Assembly: GCA_007127495.1 (NCBI GenBank)
Contig: SKZG01000533.1
Span: 1-11,127 of the forward strand
Origin: Planctomycetales bacterium
GTDB lineage: Bacteria; Planctomycetota; Planctomycetia; Pirellulales; Thermoguttaceae
Direction: 5' to 3'
DNA length: 11,127 nucleotides
Shown here piece after piece: positions 1-7,263 of the stretch. How positions within the stretch are numbered: position 1 is the first letter of the stretch; every line of letters starts with the position of its first letter. A program made the position numbers and the translations under genes. The notes below the pieces were generated by a model. It searched no databases. It saw only the letters and a program-made list of their open reading frames with translations, and was not told the origin of the DNA.

Positions 1-187
1 CTTGGCCCCCTCGATAGGGGACCGTGGTACAGCCCACACTGCGCTACGCCCCGCCGGCAAGGGCCGCTTTGGCAACCATTACCTCAACGTTGTAACCGAT
101 AGCGAGTTCGTAAAGGCCGGAGCCGCAATTGAAGTTGTCGAACTCCGCGGAACCAGGGTGGTGGTCAGGCCTGCTGATCAGTCCTGA
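1..187 (+). CDS. NfeD-family protein, C-terminal OB-fold fragment (5' end outside window)
   Basis: The reading frame enters at the left edge (first complete codon at position 2) and ends with TGA at 185-187, leaving 61 residues. The fragment reads like the soluble OB-fold domain that ends NfeD proteins. A segment with GTAHTALRPAGKGRFG is followed by NVVTDSEFVKAGAAIEVVEL and then RGTRVVVRP. This matches the family pattern of a Thr-x-Leu-Arg-Pro-x-Gly-Lys strand, a Gly before the 'dVv..gefi..G..v.Vve' strands, and a closing 'G.rvvVrp' strand. Long NfeD proteins join a ClpP-class serine protease domain, membrane helices and this domain, and often pair with flotillin-like proteins. Which NfeD type this is cannot be seen, because everything upstream lies outside the window. 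Nothing links it to the downstream genes, which start almost 480 bp away, so it is probably a flanking housekeeping gene. Confidence 0.82.
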   Translation, partial: LAPSIGDRGTAHTALRPAGKGRFGNHYLNVVTDSEFVKAGAAIEVVELRGTRVVVRPADQS

Positions 188-293
188 GGTGCTAGTACCC
201 CGTTACGGGAGTTGGCGGGTGTCAAAGGTAGTGCGAATGTACGAGCCACCAAATTGGAGGCGGTTGTTGGGTGCTTTTCTTGAGCAAATGGTT

Positions 294-299
294 TATACT
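294..299 (+). promoter_or_regulatory. candidate -10 hexamer TATACT
   Basis: TATACT differs from the sigma-70 consensus TATAAT at one base and lies in the AT-richer part of the upstream region. No good -35 is found at the usual spacing. The hexamer 17 bases upstream is GTGCTT, which is weak, and TTGAGC at 280-285 is too close. If used, transcription would begin just before the 20-bp tandem repeat and leave a leader of about 360 nt before the giant gene. The sequence support is weak. Confidence 0.2.
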
Positions 300-316
300 G
301 GAGAAGGGTCGACCGT

Positions 317-356
317 TTACCCCGTCGAGCCACTTATTACCCCGTCGAGCCACTTA
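317..356. repeat. two exact tandem copies of a 20-bp unit
   Basis: The unit TTACCCCGTCGAGCCACTTA occurs at 317-336 and again, without any change or spacer, at 337-356. The following bases (TA instead of TT) break the pattern, so there are just two copies. Each copy spans about two turns of the helix, so the copies would present the same face. That fits a duplicated protein-binding site about 310-350 bp before the giant gene's start codon, but a recent slippage duplication is equally possible. Seen directly; the function is inference. Confidence 0.85.
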
Positions 357-420
357 TACGACCAAGTGGGCTAAATGATCCAGCTCTTATGAAGTACTTT
401 TCAGAATAGCGTGCACTACG

Positions 421-429
421 TTATCCACA
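421..429 (+). promoter_or_regulatory. DnaA-box-like nonamer TTATCCACA
   Basis: This is a perfect match to the strong DnaA-box form TTATCCACA, in the AT-richer stretch upstream of the giant gene. Only one copy was noticed and no dnaA or dnaN gene is present, so an origin is not indicated. A single box could mark DnaA-dependent transcriptional control or be chance. Confidence 0.2.
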
Positions 430-664
430 TTAAAGGGGCTCGGGCAATAACCTGCGCTGCTTTGCGCGAACATGTCGCGGAAGGCTGGCGATTCTCGGCC
501 GGCAACGGTGGAGGTCAGGCAGGATGAGGACGCACGGTTGGGGCCTTCCGGCGACATCGACCCCCCCTGACGGGTCGGATCCTCGCGGTGCTTCCAGGTG
601 CTCGGCCTGAAACCGGGCGTTTCGACCGCGAACTTTTCCTGCTTCCGAACACGGAACTGAAACT

Positions 665-3600
665 ATGACAACACGTTTTTGCTGCATCGACCTTTCCCGG
701 CAAGCGCGAGATTTTCGGGCCGTGGCCATCGAGCCGGGAGTTCCGCTGCTGGACCGCTCAGGTTCCAACGATCGGATTGTTTTTCGCTGGTTGGGGGGCA
801 TGGCGGCTGAGCCGGTGTGGGAGGGCGAAGTCGTCAGCTTTTGCGCTCGCGATGACGACGGTGGCCGGCTGACCGAAGTGAATGTCCAGCCAGCCACCGC
901 AGCAGATCTTCAGGGGCCTCTAAAGGCGGAGCTGGATCGGCTGCGGCAGCGATTGGCCGACGCCAAGCCGGAAACCGGCACCGAGCGCGCCCTGCACACC
1001 TCGCTGCTGAAATCGCTCCAGGAATTGGTCGATGCGCCAGGGCGGACCGACCTGGACTCGTTTTTCTTCAAGTACCGCGATGGGGCAGACAATTTGCGGC
1101 TGGTCTGGTGCTGGGGCTATCGCCGCATCGACCAAGAGCCGTCGCCGGCCGTCATCTGCACCACTCCCGAGTGCAAGCTGCTCTATGTGCGCCGCGCCGG
1201 GAGCCCGAAATGCCCCGCCTGCGAGAAAGGGCTGGTCACCGGCCCGCGGAAGCGGCGGCGAAAGCGCCACGTCTTGCTTCCCCTCCTGCTGCTCCTGGCG
1301 GTCGCGCTCTTGGCTCACTGGTGGATGAATCCGCCAGGGCTGGTCGCAACGCCTAGCTATATTGAGGGGCCTACCGGCAGCCGCGTCGATTTGCGGATCG
1401 AGCGAGTGGGAATTATCCCCTTCTGGAAGACCGACGTCACGGAGCAAGCCGCAGGCATCGTGCTCGATCCGGCCGTCGCACAGTACGACCAAATGAGCGC
1501 CGCGGCCGACCTGATCGGACAGGGGCAGACGGTGCTTCGATTTCATCTGGGCGACTCCAGACCGGCGAACGTCACCCTCGTGGTTGGGCCTGCCCAGGTG
1601 CCCCAGAAGCTCCGCATCGAGCCGGCCGAGGTGGAACTGGCGGTCGGCACCACTGCCCAGCTTCGGCTCTTCGGCCAACTGGAGGACGGCTCGGAAGTGG
1701 AACTGACCAATGCAGCGGAATGGCCGCCGCAGGCGCCCGACGATAAGGTGCTGTTCTCCTGGTATGGCTTCCTGGAGGGCATCGGAGAAGGTACGTCGAC
1801 TGTCACTGCGCGATACCGCGCAACACCCGAATCCGAAGCGGTCGAGGCGCAAAGTGAGGTGCGCGTGCGGGCGATCGACTTCACAGGCCTCGAAACGGCG
1901 ATTGCTCCCGCGCCGGTCGGGCTTGCTCGGGCCAGCCGTTTGCGAATCGACGCCGTGGCGGAATCCGGCGAAAGGTATTCCGTGTTGGGGTCTTCCCGGC
2001 TGAGAACCGAGATCACGCCGTCCTATTTGGCTTCCCTAGACCGCGGGAGGCTGCGCGGTGAAGTCGTCGGCCGGGGCAATCTGGCGGCCACCTTTGACAA
2101 CCTTTCGGCACACGCCTCGCTTGAGGTTGTTGAGGGGCTTGGCGCCAATGAGTTGACGGTCGCTCCTGAGAAGCTCGATATGATCGTCGGCCAGATTGCC
2201 GACCTCAGCATTGTATCGCCCAATCCTGCACCGGTGAGTGTAACGAGCGACGATCCGACACGGGTCGAGGTGACCGACGAAAACCGCCTGATTGCCCGCG
2301 CGGTGGGCGAAACCCGCCTTGTCGTGAGTCAGGCGGGTGTACGGCGAACCGTCCCGGTGGCCGTGGCCGAGGGGGAAGTGCTCTCGATCGAGGTTGTCCG
2401 TCCCATGGTGGTCGTGCCGATCGATCATGAAGACCGGTCGCGCGTGATGGCCCAGGTGCGCGTTGGCGACCGTGAGCGGCGCTTGGAAATCGCTCCCGAT
2501 ATCCTGGAAAGTGTGGCAAGGCCTTCGCCGCGAAACGCCGACTTCCAGCGGCGGCACTTGCAATTCTCGGGCATTGGGCCCACCACGCCCGGAACGGTGC
2601 AGCAGGTCGCTATGAGGCTGGGCGAGCACGTTGCCTCCGCGCCGGTCCACGTGGTGGTGGCTCCGATGCGGCTGGAGCTGACGCCCCGCGGGCCGGTCGA
2701 TTTGCCCCACGGGCAAATGGTGCGGCTGGAACCGTGGGCCCATTACAGCGGCGGCCGTGCCGTACAGGTATTGCCCGAACGCGCGCAGTGGCATACCGAC
2801 CCGCAGGCCAGGCCCAAGCCCGGGCTGGAGTTGCGAGGAAACCGTGTTGCGGCGCTGAAGCCCGGTGGCGGACCGCTACCGGTTTGGGCAAGCTACTTCG
2901 GCAATCGTTCGGACCCCGTGGTGTTCCAGTCCGTCGAGGCCGATCCGAACGTCGTCCTCCGTTTGGAGACGGACCGCGCAATTCGGCTGGTCCACGAAAC
3001 GGGCGACCTGCACCTGGCCGCGACGAGCCCGGCGGGCGACGTCGAATTGGTGCCGGAAATGGCCGAGTTCGAAAGCTCCGCCGAGTCGTCGCTCACGGTG
3101 GAAAGAACCTCCGGCGCCTTTCGCGCCGTGTCGCCGGGCGCCGCGACCGTAACGGCATCGCACGCGGCCGCACCACAACCCGCCTCGCTCGACATGACCG
3201 TTCACGATTCGACCCACGCCAGGCTTGTTTTCCAGCCGGAGAAACTCGCGCTAAGCGTGGGCGAAGTCGCGCCGTTACGACTGTTCCTCGAGGTCGACGA
3301 CTCGGGGACGATGCGACGGGCAGAAGTGCGTGGACCTGGGATCGGTTATACCGGCGACCGGCCGGAAAGCATCGCATGGAATCCACCGCAGATTGCCGGG
3401 TTGCAGCCTGCTCCGCCCTTTCGCCTCTCCGCCGGTTTTCCTCCTTACTTGGATCGACCGGCGACCGCCGAGGTGGAAGTCGTGCCCATGGTCGACGCGC
3501 CCTTGCGTGTGACGCCCTCGACCATGTCGCTGGCACCCGGCCAGATGCAACCGCTTCGGGTGGAACGACAGGTGCCGGGCAGTGACGGTCCCTGGAAGGA

Positions 3601-6600
3601 AATAGCCCCCGCCGACGTCCAGTGGACGATTCCACGCGGCGCGGTGTTTACGCCGGCGCGCGATGGCTTGCGGCCCAGTGTTTCGCTTCCGGAGGGGGGG
3701 CAAGGCGAGTTCGAATTGACCGCCACCGTGGGATCGCAACAGGCGTTGGCGCTCGTTGCGGCGAAGCCGGAGGGGCCCAATCCCGCCGCGCCGGGCGCTG
3801 AGCTGTTCGTCGCCCGCGAAGAGGAGGGTTTGTTCTTGGCGGAAGGCAGATCGCAACGCTACACCATGATGGTGCGGGAAGGCGAGCAGGTGGAACCGGC
3901 TGCCGAAGTGCGATGGATGCCCGACTTCGAAAACGATTTCGTCCGTTGGCAGGCACCGGTGCTTACCGCAAAACGCGCCGGCTACGAGCAGCGATTGCGG
4001 GCCCGAGTGGGCGACCGCAACGTGCTGTTCCGAACCTTTACCTATCGCCCGGGAGCCGCATACGGCGATCCGCTTCCAGGCGACGGTGAGCGGCCGGTCG
4101 CCGTGCGGATCATCAGCGATCAGGGGCCGGCGGTCGAGTTCCCGGTTGGTGCACGGTTCGACGACTTCCGCGTGGAGGCCGAGTACGATGACGGTTTCAC
4201 GCAGGTGGTGACGCGCGAAGCCCGGTTCCAAACGCCCGAACCTCCCAACGCGGCGCCGCTTACCCCGAGTGGCGGCATGCTCGTCGGTGTCCGGCCTGGG
4301 CAAACGACGGTCAGCGCCACCTTCGAAGGCGTCTCGACCCAAGAGGGCCTGCGGGCCAACGTGACGGCCGAGGCCAACCCCGATGCGCTTCGGCTTCGCC
4401 CATCGCCCACAACCATCATGCCGGGCGAAACCGTGTCCATGGAGGTTGAGGGCCTCAAACAGAACAGGTCGATCGGCCTCCTGACGGGGCTTGGCGGGTT
4501 CGACTGGCAGACGGCCGACCCCACGGTCGCGTCGCTGAGCGGCCCGGCGCTAACCGGCCGAAGTCTCGGCAAGACCACCGCCACGGCCCAGTTCAAGGGC
4601 GTGCGCAGCGAAGAGGCGCCCATCAGCGTGGTCCGATCCATTGCTGACGCGCTGGTGATCGACCCGAGGGTCATCCGCCTGCGCGTGGGCCAAAGCGTGG
4701 GCATCGGTACCGACGTGCTGGCGATTCGCGGCGACGTCGACTTCAGCCGCCAATGCCGTGTGACGCCCGCCCTGCCCGGCGTGGTCCGATACGACTCGGC
4801 AACCCATTCGCTCGTGGGCGTTTCGCCCGGCATGTCGGCCGTGGCCTTCGCCTACGGCGACAGGCTGGCGAACGTCATGGTCGAGGTGTTCATGGGCGGT
4901 CGCTTGGCCGGCGAGATCGTTGTCGAGCCCGCTTCCGGCAACCTGGCTGCGGGGCAGTCGCTGCCGATGAGAGTTTACGTACTTACCGACGATGGGCAAC
5001 GTATCGACCGCACGGCCTCGGCCATCTTCACCAGTTCCGCACCGGAGACGGTCAGGATGATGGGCAATCGGGCCTGCGCCTTGGCGCCGGGCGAGGCCCA
5101 AGTCCAGGCCGGCTTGCCCGACGTGCGGGGCGCCGGACGGGCTCACGTGCGCGTGAACCATGACCCGATCGAGGTCATCGCCATCGACCCCGCAAGGTTC
5201 GACCTGGTGCCGGGCGATACGGCGCGCATTCGCGTGCTCGGTGGCGCGTCCAGTGGCACGTACGAGCTATTCCCACAGCCGGGACTGCGGCTGAATGCCG
5301 GCGGCGCCAACCCGAGCGCCATCCGGATTGCCGGCGGCGACGTCCTCGAGGCGGCCACACCAGGCGATGCGGCGATCGAGGCGACATGGCGGAACCTCAC
5401 GGCCCAGTCGCCTGTGCATGTCAGCGGCGATGCTTGGTCGGACCTGCTCCTGGAGCCAGGCCGGTCCACCGCCCACCCCGGCCAAGGCTTGGTATATCAG
5501 CTCAGTGCGGTTCGGGGCGGGCAGCGCCGCGTGCTCACCGCCGCTGACGGTGTCGAGTTGTCGGCCCTGGATCCGAATGTAGCGCAGGCCGTCGGCGACA
5601 TGGCGGTTGTGGCACAGGCTCCCGGAAGGACGACCGTGGTTGCCCGCATTGGCGGCGCCCGCGCGGAAGCGCTGCTCGACGTGGTGCCCGGGAGCGGCCC
5701 CGTCACCTCCGATTACGCCGTTTTGGAACCGGGCCGCGACGTGCTACACGGCCCGGGGGGATACGGCCACGTCGTACACGGCCACGGCGGAAGAACCGTC
5801 GTGCGCGGTGGTCCCGGTTTGATCGGTTTGGCCGCCGATGCGGCCGGGTACGACGGCGACTATTATCGCGACCTGCCCGGGGAAGGTGTTGTCGCCCTCC
5901 AGTTCATTCCCGACGCACTCCAAGTACCCCTCGGGTCTCCCGGCGCGCGGGCCCAGGTGGTCGAAGTGTACGCGGATGGGAGCCTCGGCCGCGATGTGTC
6001 GAACCATCACTTCCTCGAGATTTCAACTTCCCGCGACATTGCCGAAGTGGAACGTACGGAAGACGGACTGGTGTTCCGGCCGGTGCAGCCCGGCCAAGCG
6101 CGGGTGCGGGCGGAACTCGGGCCCGTGAGCACCGACGCCTTGCTTTCCGTGGGCGAAGGCGACGCCAGTCTGGCTCGTCTGGTGCTGGCGCCGAACCCCT
6201 TGCCGCTTTGGGCGGGGCAGGAAGGCACCTTCGACTCGGTCGCCTTAGACCCCGGCGGCGGCCAATCCCCCATGCCCGTCGACTACCGCCTCGAACCTGC
6301 CCCCGGTCAAGGCGTCGTTGAGGCCACCGGTCCGCAGAGCCTCCGCGGGCTCGGTTTGGGCGAGGCAGACGTGCTAGTGACCGTGGTGGATCCCGGCGGC
6401 CCGTACGATGGGCTATCCACCACAGCACGGGTGACGGTCGGCAGTTCCGAACCGATTCGCATCGAGCCGACTTCGATCAACATTACGGTTGGCCAAGCCA
6501 CTCCTCCGTTGCGGGTGTTCGCACAGTCGGCCGACGGCCAAATGGACCAGGTTCCCGCCACCCTGGAAGCCACAGACGCATCCGTCCTGGAACCCGATCC

Positions 6601-7021
6601 GCTTCAGCCGGGGCAGTTCGTGGCGCGTGCCTTGGGCAGTGCGCAGGTTCGCGCGGTTTACCGTGGCCGCGAAGCGTTTGCCACCGTTCAGGTGAGCGGC
6701 GACCGGTTCCTGGAAGTCGACACGCGGTTGAACGCGCGTCCTACCGATTTTGAGGTTTCCGTTGAGGTACTGGCGGCGGAGTCGGAAGGACCGTTAGAAT
6801 ACAGAGTTTACCCCGCGAGCCAGCCCCCCGCGGAAAACTGGGTTCCGTCACAGGCCGACGCCGCTGGACATCGGACTTCGGTTCGCAGCCCGGCCATGCC
6901 CTACGGCGACCGGGATGCGATGTACCACCTCATCCTCGAGGCCCGGAACCCGCGCGACGGATCCACGCAGCAGTATCCGCTGACGTTCCGAATTCGCGCG
7001 GAAATTGAACGAATTGAGTAA
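665..7021 (+). CDS. Giant single-pass membrane protein: zinc ribbon, TM helix, ~18-19 BIG2-like Ig modules
   Basis: This is a 2,118-residue protein of unknown function. Residues 1-80 are not recognised, and about 85-120 are coiled-coil prone. A zinc ribbon follows (C165-x4-C170, C183-x2-C186), then a basic run 194-201 (PRKRRRKR) and one hydrophobic helix at 203-221. The positive-inside rule puts the ribbon in the cytosol and about 1,900 residues outside. From about 315 to 2015, modules of 80-105 residues recur with a BIG2-like opening, e.g. IEPAEVELAVG (318), FQPEKLALSVG, IDPRVIRLRVG, IEPTSINITVG. Module starts are near 315, 406, 497, 575, 669, 763, 853, 946, 1040, 1145, 1241, 1329, 1418, 1505, 1594, 1743, 1836 and 1931. 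A Gly/His-rich linker (about 1680-1740) interrupts the array, and 2016-2118 is a different domain. Only C1364 and C1471 are cysteines after the membrane. ATG 665 is the only ATG in the frame after an in-frame TGA at 608; GGAA at 653-656 is a weak RBS. It precedes srfC on the same strand, which suggests a surface or stalk role in that system. Confidence 0.93.
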   Translation: MTTRFCCIDLSRQARDFRAVAIEPGVPLLDRSGSNDRIVFRWLGGMAAEPVWEGEVVSFCARDDDGGRLTEVNVQPATAADLQGPLKAELDRLRQRLADAKPETGTERALHTSLLKSLQELVDAPGRTDLDSFFFKYRDGADNLRLVWCWGYRRIDQEPSPAVICTTPECKLLYVRRAGSPKCPACEKGLVTGPRKRRRKRHVLLPLLLLLAVALLAHWWMNPPGLVATPSYIEGPTGSRVDLRIERVGIIPFWKTDVTEQAAGIVLDPAVAQYDQMSAAADLIGQGQTVLRFHLGDSRPANVTLVVGPAQVPQKLRIEPAEVELAVGTTAQLRLFGQLEDGSEVELTNAAEWPPQAPDDKVLFSWYGFLEGIGEGTSTVTARYRATPESEAVEAQSEVRVRAIDFTGLETAIAPAPVGLARASRLRIDAVAESGERYSVLGSSRLRTEITPSYLASLDRGRLRGEVVGRGNLAATFDNLSAHASLEVVEGLGANELTVAPEKLDMIVGQIADLSIVSPNPAPVSVTSDDPTRVEVTDENRLIARAVGETRLVVSQAGVRRTVPVAVAEGEVLSIEVVRPMVVVPIDHEDRSRVMAQVRVGDRERRLEIAPDILESVARPSPRNADFQRRHLQFSGIGPTTPGTVQQVAMRLGEHVASAPVHVVVAPMRLELTPRGPVDLPHGQMVRLEPWAHYSGGRAVQVLPERAQWHTDPQARPKPGLELRGNRVAALKPGGGPLPVWASYFGNRSDPVVFQSVEADPNVVLRLETDRAIRLVHETGDLHLAATSPAGDVELVPEMAEFESSAESSLTVERTSGAFRAVSPGAATVTASHAAAPQPASLDMTVHDSTHARLVFQPEKLALSVGEVAPLRLFLEVDDSGTMRRAEVRGPGIGYTGDRPESIAWNPPQIAGLQPAPPFRLSAGFPPYLDRPATAEVEVVPMVDAPLRVTPSTMSLAPGQMQPLRVERQVPGSDGPWKEIAPADVQWTIPRGAVFTPARDGLRPSVSLPEGGQGEFELTATVGSQQALALVAAKPEGPNPAAPGAELFVAREEEGLFLAEGRSQRYTMMVREGEQVEPAAEVRWMPDFENDFVRWQAPVLTAKRAGYEQRLRARVGDRNVLFRTFTYRPGAAYGDPLPGDGERPVAVRIISDQGPAVEFPVGARFDDFRVEAEYDDGFTQVVTREARFQTPEPPNAAPLTPSGGMLVGVRPGQTTVSATFEGVSTQEGLRANVTAEANPDALRLRPSPTTIMPGETVSMEVEGLKQNRSIGLLTGLGGFDWQTADPTVASLSGPALTGRSLGKTTATAQFKGVRSEEAPISVVRSIADALVIDPRVIRLRVGQSVGIGTDVLAIRGDVDFSRQCRVTPALPGVVRYDSATHSLVGVSPGMSAVAFAYGDRLANVMVEVFMGGRLAGEIVVEPASGNLAAGQSLPMRVYVLTDDGQRIDRTASAIFTSSAPETVRMMGNRACALAPGEAQVQAGLPDVRGAGRAHVRVNHDPIEVIAIDPARFDLVPGDTARIRVLGGASSGTYELFPQPGLRLNAGGANPSAIRIAGGDVLEAATPGDAAIEATWRNLTAQSPVHVSGDAWSDLLLEPGRSTAHPGQGLVYQLSAVRGGQRRVLTAADGVELSALDPNVAQAVGDMAVVAQAPGRTTVVARIGGARAEALLDVVPGSGPVTSDYAVLEPGRDVLHGPGGYGHVVHGHGGRTVVRGGPGLIGLAADAAGYDGDYYRDLPGEGVVALQFIPDALQVPLGSPGARAQVVEVYADGSLGRDVSNHHFLEISTSRDIAEVERTEDGLVFRPVQPGQARVRAELGPVSTDALLSVGEGDASLARLVLAPNPLPLWAGQEGTFDSVALDPGGGQSPMPVDYRLEPAPGQGVVEATGPQSLRGLGLGEADVLVTVVDPGGPYDGLSTTARVTVGSSEPIRIEPTSINITVGQATPPLRVFAQSADGQMDQVPATLEATDASVLEPDPLQPGQFVARALGSAQVRAVYRGREAFATVQVSGDRFLEVDTRLNARPTDFEVSVEVLAAESEGPLEYRVYPASQPPAENWVPSQADAAGHRTSVRSPAMPYGDRDAMYHLILEARNPRDGSTQQYPLTFRIRAEIERIE

Positions 7022-7263
7022 GAGCTTGGCTCTTCCGGTTTCAGGTGCAGGGTGCTCTAATGGAGTAGACACAGGCCGTATGCGGCTCCTGCAACAACGG
7101 CTGTATGCGCCGGGAAAGGGAAGAATCCGGCAAAACTGACAAGGTGAGTTGCAAAGTGTTCTCCCCCGGCGGGAGGGCCGATATAAAGGAACGGGGACAC
7201 CGTGGGCCGAGCCCAAAATGCCCCCCTGATGGCGAACTGAAAACCCAACGAGGCGTATGCTCC
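7022..7263. other. Spacer between giant gene and srfC, with three small hairpins
   Basis: This is 242 bp without a supported gene. A perfect 6-bp stem with a 3-nt loop (AAGAGC-TTG-GCTCTT, 7020-7034) begins within the stop codon of the giant gene but has no T-run after it, so it is not a standard intrinsic terminator. A second interrupted stem lies at 7072-7091 (CAGG-CCG around TATG). Its core GGCCGTATGCGGC is echoed by GGCTGTATGCGCC just downstream, at 7099-7111. A third stem, CTCCC-5nt-GGGAG, lies at 7161-7175, followed by TATAAA at 7182-7187. The hairpins could stabilise or attenuate the transcript, and TATAAA could be a -10 element, but its upstream hexamer TTCTCC is a poor -35. Confidence 0.45.
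7250..7253 (+). promoter_or_regulatory. Ribosome-binding-site candidate deciding the srfC start
   Basis: GAGG lies 10 bases before ATG 7264. It favours that start over the in-frame ATG at 7105, whose extra 53 residues (rich in Arg, Gly, Pro and Lys) look like translated non-coding DNA. A further ATG at 7303 is possible but has no better site. Confidence 0.45.

Larger units (their letters stand above)
188..664. other. 477-bp intergenic region without a convincing gene
   Basis: This stretch separates the NfeD tail from the giant Ig-repeat gene. Its middle part (about 230-440) is visibly richer in A/T than the rest of the window, as expected for promoter DNA. It holds a TATACT hexamer at 294-299 without a good -35 partner, a 20-bp tandem repeat at 317-356 and TTATCCACA at 421-429. 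It also holds short inverted repeats at 199-209 (CCCGT-T-ACGGG), 465-479 (CGCGA-5nt-TCGCG) and 609-623 (GAAAC-5nt-GTTTC). From about 440 to 664 the DNA is GC-rich again, but no frame has protein-like composition. No RNA gene, insertion sequence or CRISPR array is recognisable. Confidence 0.6.

Noticed and set aside
317..356. CRISPR-like repeats
   Set aside because: Only two copies with no spacer between them, and no cas genes.
129..374. Plus-strand open frame of 81 codons overlapping the NfeD tail
   Set aside because: It overlaps the NfeD frame by 59 bp, runs through the tandem repeat, has no RBS, and its composition does not resemble a known protein.
421..429. Replication origin
   Set aside because: One DnaA-box-like nonamer only, with no box cluster and no dnaA, dnaN or partition genes.
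472..570. Small open frame of 32 codons starting with ATG at 472
   Set aside because: The ATG sits in the loop of an inverted repeat, no RBS is seen, and the sequence is charged and low in hydrophobic residues. Not enough to call a gene.
3275..4342. Minus-strand open frame (355 codons) inside the giant gene
   Set aside because: Antisense shadow; the sense frame carries regular Ig modules throughout.
7020..7034. Intrinsic terminator after the giant gene
   Set aside because: The stem is perfect but short, and it is followed by CCGG rather than a T-run.
7105..7263. N-terminal extension of SrfC from ATG 7105
   Set aside because: The 53 added residues look like translated spacer DNA with hairpins. 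ATG 7264 has a GAGG site at a suitable distance and begins the helical family-like sequence.
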